Assembly (NCBI GenBank): GCA_004558955.1
Contig: SFZC01000067.1
Location: 1 to 18,208, forward strand
From: a bacterium
GTDB taxonomy: Bacteria; Cyanobacteriota; Vampirovibrionia; Gastranaerophilales; Gastranaerophilaceae
Length of the DNA stretch: 18,208 nucleotides
Direction: 5' to 3'
Shown here: in pieces, positions 7,172-15,214 of the stretch
Numbering within the stretch: position 1 is the stretch's first letter
Layout: each line of letters starts with the position of its first letter
Program-made: the position numbers and the translations under genes
The notes under the pieces: model-generated
Database searches by the model: none
What the model was told of the DNA's origin: nothing
What the model saw: the letters and a program-made list of their open reading frames with translations, nothing else

Positions 7172-8611
7172 ATGGGAATGGCAGCATCACAAGCCAGATT
7201 ATTAAGCATTACCGCTCGTCTTTCTAATAACGAATTAGAACAGCAATCAGTTGCTTATTCAAAACAACGTCTTGCAGATAATTCCGATCAAATTAATGAC
7301 GAATACCTTGATGCAATGAACAAAACAAAATACCAATTATTAACAGGTTATAACAGCAATCAGGCAACTTATGCAGATTTAACTTATAACCAAATTACAG
7401 GTTTAAATTCTGTTGCAACGGGTAAACAATACATCGTTAAAGATAAACAAGGCAAAGTTCTTGTTCCTTCAAATGTTGCAAAAGCTTACGAAAACAATAA
7501 CGGTGATTTTAACAGATTTTTGAGAGATTTGGGTTACACTCAATCCGATATCAATATTAAAGATTACAAAACTTCAGAAGAAGCTATCCACGAAGCTTGG
7601 GATAAATATCTTGCTTCAGTCGGCAAGAGTATAAATTCTTATGATGACCAACACATTTTGAGTTTTGATTACACTTCTTTCAGTAATGACTCTTATGACG
7701 GTTATGTTACATATAATACCGCATACGCATCAGTTAGCGGCGAAGGTAACTATGACAGTATTTTTAAAGACAGTAACGGATACTACAAAGAACGTTATGC
7801 AATTCAATCCGTTGAAGATGAAGACGGTAATCAATTCTGTGCATATCAAACAAAAGACCAAGAAGGCACGGATGAATGGACTCAAGTTGAAAATGTTTCA
7901 TACAATCAGGAAACCAAGAAATTCCAATACACAAATCTTGACGGCGAAATTGTAGAAGCTGATGCAATTTATGCTGATCCTGAAGAAGATTTAATCAGTG
8001 AAAATTACAAAAACTACTTAACACCGAACGGTACTTCATACATATCAGAAGGCGGAACTGCTTATGATATTTACAAACAATCAAGTGCATTGAATTTTGA
8101 AGGAACTTCAACTTCTCAACGTGAATTGTATGATTATGCCGTATCAATCACAGAGGCTTATTACAACAACAAAAAATCAGGTTCAAGTCAAAACTTGACT
8201 TATGATGCTCAAATCGTAAGTTATTACAAAAATATTTTCAATCAAATCAGACAATCAGGTTTGTCAACAACACCAAACGAAACTAATTTGAAAGAAACAA
8301 ACTGGCTTGTTAACAAATTGAAAGCAGGTGAACTTACTCTTGCATACTATTCACTTTCTGACAAAGGTTTTGTAAGTACAACATTATACGATGATGAATC
8401 TATTGTCGAAAAAGAAGACACAGCAGCAATTTCACTTGCAGAACAGGTTTACCAAAGCAAAATGGATCAAATTGAATATCAAGATAAACAATTTGATTTG
8501 CAATTAAACAAATTATCTTCAGAACACAGTGAATTACAAACAGAGTATGACTCTGTTAAGAAGGTAATCAGCAACAATGTTGAAAAATCGTTCAATGTAT
8601 TCAATGCATAA
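7172..8611 (+). CDS. Hypothetical 479-aa protein with helical termini, possible surface or secreted structural protein
   Basis: Family not named. Residues 1-60 are helical and polar (AASQARLLSITARLSNNELEQ onward), and the last 65 residues are a strongly heptad-like coil ending in FNVFNA. The middle is Asn/Tyr/Ser/Asp-rich and probably globular. Amphipathic helices at both ends around a variable middle resemble flagellin-type or type III export substrates, and there is no Sec signal peptide; that likeness is inference only. There is also no Cys-rich or enzymatic motif. I chose ATG 7172: a TTG at 7160 extends the frame by four codons but sits 1 nt after the AAAGGAA ribosome binding site. Codon use favours AAC/GAA/CAA, suggesting good expression. 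It is monocistronic, with a strong terminator after it. Confidence 0.8.
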   Translation: MGMAASQARLLSITARLSNNELEQQSVAYSKQRLADNSDQINDEYLDAMNKTKYQLLTGYNSNQATYADLTYNQITGLNSVATGKQYIVKDKQGKVLVPSNVAKAYENNNGDFNRFLRDLGYTQSDINIKDYKTSEEAIHEAWDKYLASVGKSINSYDDQHILSFDYTSFSNDSYDGYVTYNTAYASVSGEGNYDSIFKDSNGYYKERYAIQSVEDEDGNQFCAYQTKDQEGTDEWTQVENVSYNQETKKFQYTNLDGEIVEADAIYADPEEDLISENYKNYLTPNGTSYISEGGTAYDIYKQSSALNFEGTSTSQRELYDYAVSITEAYYNNKKSGSSQNLTYDAQIVSYYKNIFNQIRQSGLSTTPNETNLKETNWLVNKLKAGELTLAYYSLSDKGFVSTTLYDDESIVEKEDTAAISLAEQVYQSKMDQIEYQDKQFDLQLNKLSSEHSELQTEYDSVKKVISNNVEKSFNVFNA

Positions 8612-8664
8612 TATTTAACTATTTATATTTTATTTTCCCCTACTAATTTTCGTAACTTTTCCCT

Positions 8665-8693
8665 GCCGCTTAAACAAAAACAAGCGGCTTTTT
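8665..8693 (+). terminator. Rho-independent terminator
   Basis: Perfect 7-bp stem GCCGCTT / AAGCGGC, 10-nt A-rich loop, then TTTTT (continuing ATTTTTT). It ends the 7172-8611 transcript. Its T tract contains the stop codon of the convergent gene (8692-8694). Confidence 0.92.
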
Positions 8694-9432
8694 ATTTTTT
8701 ATTATTTACTCCGTAACCAAACATTGCAAAATCATATTTGATTGGGTCTTCAGGACAGAATTTTTTGAGAATGTTTGTTAATTCCACAACCGATTTGAAA
8801 TCGTTTGCCTTTCTTGTCAAAAGTCCCATTTGACGTGAAACGTTCCCAACGTGGACATCTAACGGAATGTAGAGTTCAGAGGTCGGCATAAAATCCCAAA
8901 TTCCGACATCGACAACACTTTTTCTCACCAGCCAACGTAAAAGCATACACATTCTCTTCATTGCTCCGCCGTTTTCTGGATTTGGTATCATGTGGTAAAA
9001 TCCGTGTCCGACACTATTTCCCGCTCTATCGTAAAAGTATTTTGTCACAGGTTGGAAAAACTGCCCCTGCTCGTACCCGCATTGGAAAAGGTCTTCAAGG
9101 TTGCAATTTGAGTTATAAAGTTCTTTTAATGATTTGAAAATGCAATCAAAATCATTTGGTTTCCCGAATCTGTAATTGAAATCTCCAAGACAACCTTCTT
9201 CATAATTTTCGATAAAATTTAGCGGTTCATTTTGAGCAATACAAAATAATTGATTGAGCTTGGGGATAAATTGTTTTCTGCTTCCGTAAGCAAGTAATGA
9301 GGCAAAAAATGCCGCAAGTTCAATGTCTTTTTTTGATTTAAATTTGTGCAAAAACTGCACGGGGTCATCTTTTATAAATTCTGTATTTTCATACTTTTCA
9401 ACAAGCTTGTCTAATTCGGACTTAGTTATCAT
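8692..9432 (-). CDS. TIGR02757/DUF2400 family protein
   Basis: A 246-aa conserved protein of the TIGR02757 (DUF2400) family, whose biochemical role is not established. Recognisable features are DPVQFLHKF followed by DIELAAFFASLLAYGSRKQF (about 23-54), GGAMKRMCMLLRWLVRK (155-171), YIPLDVHVGNVSRQMGLLTRK (188-208) and the C-terminal DPIKYDFAMFGYGV (229-242). The alternating helical pattern is compatible with a helix-hairpin-helix DNA-glycosylase-like fold suggested for the family, but this is remote inference. It starts 48 nt after the end of the broken nucleotidase gene on the same strand, so the two may share a transcript. The ribosome binding site is weak. Length is normal, and no frameshift is seen. 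Confidence 0.82.
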   Translation of the reverse strand: MITKSELDKLVEKYENTEFIKDDPVQFLHKFKSKKDIELAAFFASLLAYGSRKQFIPKLNQLFCIAQNEPLNFIENYEEGCLGDFNYRFGKPNDFDCIFKSLKELYNSNCNLEDLFQCGYEQGQFFQPVTKYFYDRAGNSVGHGFYHMIPNPENGGAMKRMCMLLRWLVRKSVVDVGIWDFMPTSELYIPLDVHVGNVSRQMGLLTRKANDFKSVVELTNILKKFCPEDPIKYDFAMFGYGVNNKK

Positions 9433-9480
9433 ACCCGAATTATCTCACAAGCACTCCAAGATTTCTACATCAAATTTGTA

Positions 9481-11137
9481 CTAATCAACAATGGTTATTC
9501 TGTCATCATTTTTGATTTCGATTGGTTGGTCAAGTTTTTTGATGTAGTCGCAAGCCAATTTGTTTTTGTCGATATCAAATTTCTTCAAAACGAAGTTCGG
9601 ATTTTTGTTTGTTTCCAAATATCCGTCACCGCCTGTTGCAAAGAAATCATCGCATGCTACAGTGTATGTCTTGTTTGTATCAGGTGAAGTTACGTTGATT
9701 TTGTGAGTCGTGTTATTTTTATCAACAAATTCCATTTCTAACAAGTTGCCTTTTTTGTCGGCTTTGTATTTCAATCCTGAAACAAGTAAGATTCCCGGTT
9801 TGTAGTTAGATGCGTTCATTGATTTCAATCCGACTTTAACGGCATCAACAATTTGTTTTTCCGTTAATTGAATAATCATCATTTTGTCTTCAAACGGAGT
9901 GATATCAGAAATTAATCTTGTATCAATCGTACCTTCCGAGAAAGACCCTCTAATGTTACCTGCATTCAAAATTGCAATATCTGTACCTAGTTCGCTTCTC
10001 ATTGCATCGGTAATAATATTTGCGTGCGGATTGTTTTCAATAAGTCTTTGTTTTGGTGGCGGAACGGTTGATTTTATTTTGCCGATAACTTCAGGCTTAC
10101 CGATAATATCTTCCACAGAAGCTTTCGATAACTTCAGGCTTACCGATAATATCTTCCACAGAAGCTTTTACGAATAACGGTCTGTTAAATTCTCTTGTAT
10201 TAATAATATTGTTTTGAACTTTTTTGATTACACCTTTTTCGTCAAAATCAACATTCAAAACTCCCATATTCTCCCCGTCTTTTCCTGCTTGGGTAATGAT
10301 AACCGGTTCGCCTGTTTTTGAGAAGAACAGGTTTTCACCTTCCGTAATTCCGTGTATAAGTTCGTGAGAATGTGCTCCGAAAATGATATCAATGTCAGGA
10401 ATTTCCTGTGCTATTTTCTTGTCGTTTTTGTTGCCACTGTGTGATAATACAACGATTTTATTAATCCCTTGTGCTTTTAAATTTTGGACTTCGTCATTTA
10501 ATAATTTCATTGTTTCCGGCAAGTCTTTTATTTTGAAATCCGCAAGGGTTTCGTTATGTTTTACTCGTTGCAGCATATCAGATGGTGAAATCCCGATAAG
10601 TCCGTATTTTTCACCGTCTTTTTCAATAATCATTGATTTTTGTATTCTTGATGCAAGCGGGGAAGCATTATCAATGTCTAAGTTGATTGAAAGCATTTTG
10701 CAGGTCGAATCTTTTAATAAGGCTGCCAAATCATCAGGGTGAGCCACGTCTAATTCGTGGTTACCGATTGTGGAAGCGATAAATCCGCTCCAATCCAAGA
10801 ACTTACTTGCAACTTTATTATGCGTATAATTTGCCCCCAAGATGATGTCACCTGAGGCTACTTTGAATTTTGAAACTTGAGGTTCCGCTTGTGTGTTAGG
10901 TTTTGTTGTGAAAAAGTTTGCACTATATACATAAGCAGGAATTTTATCAAAGGCTTGGGTTATGTTATAAATACGTTCCATATTTGTCATTTTTCCGTGA
11001 ACATCATTTATGTATAACCAACTTGTATGTGTCGTTTTCGGGGCTTGTGCGTTTTGTTTTTGCCCTGTCGGTTGAGGTTTATTATTGAGATTTTTATTTA
11101 ATAGCGGTGATTGAGCTAAGTTTGGAACGTTTATCAT
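9481..11137 (-). pseudogene. UshA-like 5'-nucleotidase/metallophosphatase, frameshifted by a 43-bp tandem duplication
   Basis: A single gene in two frames. The 5' part (11137-10097, 346 aa) is a metallophosphatase domain with NDVHG (Asp45, His47), SGD (Asp97), GNHE (Asn126, His127), LSHSG (His233) and GAHSHE (His256, His258), all metal ligands. The 3' part (about 10116-9481) is the 5'-nucleotidase C-terminal domain, with NAGNIRGSF and the substrate-loop motif DDFFATGGDGY. They are split because 10126-10168 is repeated exactly at 10083-10125. As 43 is not a multiple of 3, the frame shifts and the product ends after 9 altered residues. Removing one copy gives an uninterrupted 537-aa protein of normal family length. 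The first 35 residues are polar and Asn/Gln-rich, with no signal peptide, unusual for UshA, which is normally periplasmic. AAGGA precedes the ATG. All catalytic residues are intact, so the lesion looks recent or reversible. Confidence 0.88.
10083..10168. repeat. Exact 43-bp tandem direct duplication
   Basis: Copies 10083-10125 and 10126-10168 are identical and adjacent. The flanking bases differ on both sides, so the unit is exactly 43 bp. It lies in the linker between the phosphatase and nucleotidase domains and causes the frameshift. Confidence 0.95.
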
Positions 11138-11235
11138 TATTTTTCCTTTTCTTTTTCACTATTCTTAAAACTAAAGAAGAAAATTTTTTGCGTTATTTTT
11201 TTGTTTTTGTAAAGAAAATGTAATAGGCGAAAAGC

Positions 11236-12636
11236 TTACGCTGCTGATTTTGCCTGTTTGTACATATCAAGACCTTCTTTCCAACTTGGAACGATGTTCA
11301 TATCCTGTTCTACTACATGTTTTGGAAGTGCTGCGTGGTGAATTTTCGGTAATAAGTAGTCTTCCGAATATTCGATAGGTTTAGAAACTCCGTCGTCGGT
11401 ATCGTTACAAATGAAGGTTACTTTGCCGTCAGAACCTTGTTTGTAGCCTACGATTGTTATTTCATGCCCGTTAATAATGATATTGTTGTTATCGGTTTGA
11501 GTGTAACCTATCAAAATGTTTTCACCCTCATTCAATGTCGATAACAAGTGTCTTTTCATTGTGTCTAAATCTGTTTCATAGCCTATCAAACGAGCGTTTT
11601 CATCTATTGTTTGATAAGTTACGGATAAAATGTTTTTATCAAAGACAACAGATTCAGTGAAGGTTTTTTCAAATTCAATCAGACCTTTGTCATTTTGGTT
11701 GAATTTTCCGGTACGCTTGTCGGTTAAGGAGTTGTACGATTGTTGCGAACCTATTTCCATAAAGGTCGATTGCATAAGAACATCTAATGGTGTTCTTTCG
11801 TACGGGTCTTTGTGAGTTGTTTGTATTCTTGCTCTTATTATTGCGTTTTTGTCAGGTGCAAAATGTAATTTTGCTGAGTTCAAGTTGTTTGTTTCCCACG
11901 GTAGTTCAAATGAATTAAGTAACCAAATTGCACTCAAGGTGTCATCTGCAAGATTGCTTAACTCAATATTTTTTGTAACCGAAAGCTTTGGAGAACTCAA
12001 TTCTTGAGCAAAACGGGCAAATTCGGCAGGCATTTGGTTTGCAAGTTTAAATTCCGTACTTGCTGCAACACAAGTTCCCGATTGTACGACATTTATGTCT
12101 TGTTTGCCTTTATATATTTCAATAAGGTTTGTTTTGCCTTCATTATTAGCGTTGATTGCTTCTTGCTGATACTCTTTTGGTATGTCACCGAATTGTTGGG
12201 TTATCAAATACGGGTACGCAATTGTTGAAATCGTATCCTTTAACATTGTGTCGGCATTCAAACCTTGTGCTCTCGGTTCTGTGATAATTTTGTATAAATT
12301 GTCAAGGACTGTACTTTTATCACCCGAATTGTTGTTTAGCAAAATCCCTGTTTTTAATAACGAAGCTACAAGTTTTTTCCCTGAGCGGTCCAAATGCGAA
12401 AGAATTTCAGTGTACATCTTCTTTTCATCTTTACCTTCTAATGAAGTTCTGATGTTGATTGTGTTTGTGGATTGTGCCGGAAGCTGTTGAGTATTTTGTG
12501 CCACCTGCGGATCTTTAGCGGTGAAAGAGGTTTGAGCAATACCGTTTTCAACACCTTTGGTCTTTTTAATACTGCCAAAATTCGGTATTGTGTTATAATT
12601 ATATAGTTGAGTGACAAAACCTATTCTATCTACCAT
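11236..12636 (-). CDS. Hypothetical 466-aa protein with a possible papain-like cysteine protease core
   Basis: No close family recognised. The N-terminus (1-70) is low-complexity, with NFGSIKK and SFTAKD motifs typical of many proteins in this type of genome, and has no signal peptide. A possible papain-fold active site is present: VVQSGTCVAAS with Gln185 and Cys189 (oxyanion Gln and nucleophile), NGHEITIVGY with His391, and CNDTDDG with Asn411/Asp412. The order Gln-x3-Cys, His, Asn and the GHxxxxxGY context match the papain/C39 clan pattern. The 200 residues between Cys and His are long for the clan (the region contains a helical insert). The start follows GGAG about 8 nt upstream. It is divergent from the TOPRIM gene, with 77 nt between them. 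It could instead be a bacterial cysteine-fold structural protein; the protease call is inference. Confidence 0.65.
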   Translation of the reverse strand: MVDRIGFVTQLYNYNTIPNFGSIKKTKGVENGIAQTSFTAKDPQVAQNTQQLPAQSTNTINIRTSLEGKDEKKMYTEILSHLDRSGKKLVASLLKTGILLNNNSGDKSTVLDNLYKIITEPRAQGLNADTMLKDTISTIAYPYLITQQFGDIPKEYQQEAINANNEGKTNLIEIYKGKQDINVVQSGTCVAASTEFKLANQMPAEFARFAQELSSPKLSVTKNIELSNLADDTLSAIWLLNSFELPWETNNLNSAKLHFAPDKNAIIRARIQTTHKDPYERTPLDVLMQSTFMEIGSQQSYNSLTDKRTGKFNQNDKGLIEFEKTFTESVVFDKNILSVTYQTIDENARLIGYETDLDTMKRHLLSTLNEGENILIGYTQTDNNNIIINGHEITIVGYKQGSDGKVTFICNDTDDGVSKPIEYSEDYLLPKIHHAALPKHVVEQDMNIVPSWKEGLDMYKQAKSAA

Positions 12637-12713
12637 GATAACTCCACATATATAATAAAAACGAAAATAAAGAAAAATTGCTATTTGTGTAAATAAATGT
12701 TAAAGAGGAAAAA

Positions 12714-13742
12714 TTGGAAAATATAAAAATTAAACCATTAACCAAAGAACAACTGATTATTTCAATAGATAGGCTAACGAGATTTAAAGATACCGAAACA
12801 AAGTATTTGCGGGTGTTTAAGGATGTTTTAATCTCAAATTTGATTTCTCCGAAGTTCAAAAAATCCGAACTGGACAGATTGAATTATTCGGAATTGAAAA
12901 TTCTTGCGGAATATATAATAAATTCTACGCTGGAACAATTAGGTTGCGGACAGAATTCCGATTATTCAATTAATGAATATCTTTATAACTATGAGAATAG
13001 TGTATTCAACCTTGATGAAAATACAGAAGTGTTGTTGATGAATCGGATTAATTATTCTGGATTTGTGAATTTGCTGAAGGAAGAAAATAATCCGCAGAAT
13101 TTGCGTTGGTTGAAAGAGATTGCTAAGGGGAAAAATGATATTGAACATGCCAGAATTGAGAAGGGGTTAAAATTTCCTGTTGAAGAGGTTTTGATAGTGG
13201 AAGGGGCAACTGAAGAAACCTTGTTGCCGGAGTTTGCGAAAAAATGCGGATTTGACTTTGATAAAGAGGGCGTTTATGTATTGTCTGCGGGCGGAAAAAA
13301 TCAGGTGGTGAAGTTGTATTATGCACTTGTTGAAAAGTTGAAATTACCGATTTTTGTATTGTTGGATAAAGATGCTGCACAGAATTGCGAATATATTATG
13401 ACAAAACTGAGATGTAGTGATAGGGTTCATTTGCTTGAGTGCGGGGAGTTTGAGGACTTGTTGCCGGTTGAGCTTGTAGAAAGAACATTGGAATATGAGT
13501 TGAATAATATTTCGATAATTGAACAGGAAATGATAACGACTGAAGAATCAATGGTGAAAAATTTGGAAGAGGTGTTCAGAACGAGAGGAATGCATGAATT
13601 TAAAAAGGTCGAATTTGCCCAAATGGTGAAGAAAAATATTTTGACAGAGGCGGATATATCTCCTGAAATACGGGCTATAGTTGACGAAATAAGAAAATTA
13701 AAAGAAAAGAATAAAAAACAAAAGAAAGTAGTTGACATTTAA
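12714..13742 (+). CDS. Stand-alone OLD-like TOPRIM domain protein
   Basis: A 342-aa protein. Residues 157-222 form a TOPRIM domain resembling the C-terminal nuclease domain of OLD-family endonucleases: VLIVEGATEETLLP (159-172, catalytic Glu163), VLSAGGKNQVVKLYYAL (189-205), and VLLDKDA (215-221, Asp218/Asp220). EFEDLLP (245-251) could supply further metal-binding acids. The N-terminal 150 residues are helical and unassigned; the C-terminus is Lys-rich and coiled. No ABC-type ATPase domain is present, unlike full OLD proteins, and no partner ATPase lies in the window. The start is TTG at 12714, supported by GAGG 5 nt upstream and the absence of any nearby ATG. The gene's last codons contain the -35 box of the tRNA-Glu promoter. 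A DNA or RNA nuclease or primase-like role, perhaps in repair or defence, is inferred. Confidence 0.75.
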   Translation: MENIKIKPLTKEQLIISIDRLTRFKDTETKYLRVFKDVLISNLISPKFKKSELDRLNYSELKILAEYIINSTLEQLGCGQNSDYSINEYLYNYENSVFNLDENTEVLLMNRINYSGFVNLLKEENNPQNLRWLKEIAKGKNDIEHARIEKGLKFPVEEVLIVEGATEETLLPEFAKKCGFDFDKEGVYVLSAGGKNQVVKLYYALVEKLKLPIFVLLDKDAAQNCEYIMTKLRCSDRVHLLECGEFEDLLPVELVERTLEYELNNISIIEQEMITTEESMVKNLEEVFRTRGMHEFKKVEFAQMVKKNILTEADISPEIRAIVDEIRKLKEKNKKQKKVVDI

Positions 13743-13760
13743 TTTTGTTCGGATTACAAT
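13732..13760 (+). promoter_or_regulatory. Consensus promoter of tRNA-Glu
   Basis: Perfect -35 TTGACA (13732-13737), 17-bp spacer, -10 TACAAT (13755-13760). The -35 lies within the last codons of the TOPRIM gene (stop at 13740-13742). Confidence 0.88.
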
Positions 13761-13783
13761 AACTCTTGTAGCAAAAAGTTCAA

Positions 13784-13859
13784 GCCCCCATCGTCTAGAG
13801 GCCTAGGACAACACCCTTTCACGGTGTAGACAGCGATTCGAATTCGCTTGGGGGTACCA
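13784..13859 (+). tRNA. tRNA-Glu(TTC), CCA encoded
   Basis: Acceptor GCCCCCA / TGGGGGT (G1-U72 wobble), anticodon stem ACACC / GGTGT with loop CTTTCAC (anticodon TTC), T-arm AGCGA TTCGAAT TCGCT. The A discriminator and CCA are encoded (13856-13859). Confidence 0.95.
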
Positions 13860-13869
13860 TTTTAAAGAT

Positions 13870-13892
13870 AAGAGCCGATAAGGCTCTTTTTT
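13870..13892 (+). terminator. Terminator after tRNA-Glu
   Basis: Perfect 7-bp stem AAGAGCC / GGCTCTT with a 5-nt loop, then a T run to 13892. Confidence 0.9.
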
Positions 13893-13925
13893 AATGCTTA
13901 AAATACCTTTTGGAAGTTCAAAAAC

Positions 13926-14252
13926 TTAGATAAATTCGTTATTTAATTTAATAAGTCTATAATAGTGGACTAATTCTTTATCATCTGCTTTATTTAATAA
14001 GGTTTGAATTTCAGAAATCATTTCATCTCGAGATTTAATATGTCCAAAATCAAACAAATCTTTTTCTTCTATATTTAATGCTTTTATAATTTTTTCTAAG
14101 GTTTCCGCAGAAACAAAACGTTTTCCTCTTTCTATATTACTTAAATTAGGTGTGTCTAAGCCTATTGCTTCCGCAAGTTTTTCTTGTGTAAGTCTTTTGC
14201 TTTTTCTAATTTGCTGGATTCTTATGCCTAGTTTTTCTTTTAAAGATTTCAT
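13926..14252 (-). CDS. XRE/Cro-CI family transcriptional regulator (108 aa)
   Basis: Residues 6-66 are an HTH_3 (XRE) domain: LGIRIQQIRKSKRLTQEKLAEAIGL then SNIERGKR, with the typical LTQEKLAEA recognition scaffold and helix 3 at about 32-43. The short C-terminus (70-108) is helical and may form a dimer. The ATG follows GAGG 5 nt upstream. It lies next to tRNA-Glu and is divergent from the zinc-ribbon/TM2 gene, with a 164-bp intergenic region that contains a 23-bp palindrome. It is likely the local repressor of that cluster and of itself. The true target is not shown by the sequence; phage- or island-type regulators have this layout. Confidence 0.88.
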   Translation of the reverse strand: MKSLKEKLGIRIQQIRKSKRLTQEKLAEAIGLDTPNLSNIERGKRFVSAETLEKIIKALNIEEKDLFDFGHIKSRDEMISEIQTLLNKADDKELVHYYRLIKLNNEFI

Positions 14253-14324
14253 AACAACCTCAATACAATGTTAATACCTCCTTTGATATAATGTAATTTG
14301 CTATAGTGCTATAATTACTTGCAA

Positions 14325-14376
14325 ATATTAGTAAAATATACTAATATAATTATGCTTATATACTAAGTTTTACTAG
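14325..14376. promoter_or_regulatory. Candidate operator: 23-bp palindrome plus TACTA repeats
   Basis: Perfect 9-bp arms ATATTAGTA / TACTAATAT around AAATA (14325-14347). TACTA recurs at 14361-14365 and 14371-14375, 10 bp apart (one helical turn). A possible promoter TTGCAA (14319-14324), 17-bp spacer, TAATAT (14342-14347) would place the palindrome exactly over spacer and -10. Probable binding site of the adjacent XRE protein. Confidence 0.6.
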
Positions 14377-14416
14377 AAAGGATAGTATTTCGGATATTAA
14401 AAAGAAAGAGGGCTTA

Positions 14417-14767
14417 ATGTATTGTAGAGAATGCGGAAAAGAAATTAATGACAAGGCTGTCGTTTGTATTCATTGTGGTTGTGCAGTAGCGGCTAATAGT
14501 AATGGGCAAAATAATCAAGGAAATATCACTATTGTGAATTCAAATACTATAGGTGGAACCAATGCCAAAAATCGTAGTTGGTTTGTTAGTTTGATTTTGT
14601 GCATATTTGGTGGTTGGTTAGGCTTACATAGGTTTTACACAGGATATACGGGGATTGGCTTTTTGCAATTAATTTCTTGCGGTGGCTTTTTTATTTGGTG
14701 GGCAATAGATATTATTGCAATATTTTTACATTGTTATGAATGTGCAGATGGTGAAAAGTTGGTGTAA
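14417..14767 (+). CDS. Zinc-ribbon/TM2 domain membrane protein
   Basis: A 116-aa protein. Residues 1-25 are a zinc ribbon with two CxxC pairs (Cys3/Cys6 and Cys17/Cys20), followed by a Gln/Asn/Ser-rich linker (26-52). Residues 53-116 are a TM2 domain: hydrophobic helix 1 (55-66), the signature GGWLGLHRFYTG (65-76), then helix 2 (79-103, rich in Phe/Trp/Ile). TM2 proteins are small membrane proteins of unclear function. The ribosome binding site GAGGG precedes the ATG. It is first in a tight run of three same-strand genes (gap of 21 nt, then 0 nt), probably one operon controlled by the palindrome upstream. Confidence 0.88.
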   Translation: MYCRECGKEINDKAVVCIHCGCAVAANSNGQNNQGNITIVNSNTIGGTNAKNRSWFVSLILCIFGGWLGLHRFYTGYTGIGFLQLISCGGFFIWWAIDIIAIFLHCYECADGEKLV

Positions 14768-14788
14768 TAGGTGGAAGAAAGTGGTTTT

Positions 14789-15214
14789 ATGAAATATATT
14801 CTAACAATTTTACTTATTTTGTCTTCTTTATTTTTACCTGCAAATGCTGTAAATTTTACCTATAAGGTATATGACCAACGAGTAAATAAATCTTTTACAG
14901 CGGTGTTGGGGACAGTGACTGTTAATAAAAATTATTATCTTTTTGCTTTTTATACCCAAGAAGGGAAAGAACTATGTTTACTTGGTGATGGTATAACACC
15001 TCTTGATGTTCGTAATGGTTTAGTTGGTGGAATGTGCTTGCCTCGAGAAATTTTGTTGAATGCGGTAACTTATGCATCTTCCAAGGAACAATTATTGAAA
15101 AATGTTTTATGTTGGCGTGAATTGAGTTCAAATACTTTCTATCTTGAAATTGATGACATTCGTGAAGAACGAGTAAAAGAGGGGTTAATTGAGTTAAAAT
15201 TGGAGAACAGATAA
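14789..15214 (+). CDS. Small exported protein of unknown function
   Basis: A 141-aa protein with a Sec signal peptide (residues 1-20, MKYILTILLILSSLFLPANA, cleavage after ANA). The mature part is about 120 aa with one pair of Cys (CLLGDG and MCLPRE) plus a Cys near LKNVLCWREL, mixed beta/alpha. I do not recognise the family. A GTG at 14771 would extend the frame by six residues, but ATG 14789 gives a standard signal peptide start. The stop is immediately before the ATG of the next gene, so the two are translationally linked. Confidence 0.7.
   Translation: MKYILTILLILSSLFLPANAVNFTYKVYDQRVNKSFTAVLGTVTVNKNYYLFAFYTQEGKELCLLGDGITPLDVRNGLVGGMCLPREILLNAVTYASSKEQLLKNVLCWRELSSNTFYLEIDDIREERVKEGLIELKLENR

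Noticed and set aside
10097..10116. Independent gene start at a GTG for the nucleotidase C-terminal half
   Set aside because: The GTG is inside the duplicated unit and has no ribosome binding site; the half is better seen as the other side of a frameshift.
14771..14788. GTG start for the small exported protein
   Set aside because: It lacks a ribosome binding site and would put six acidic/polar residues before a classical signal peptide.
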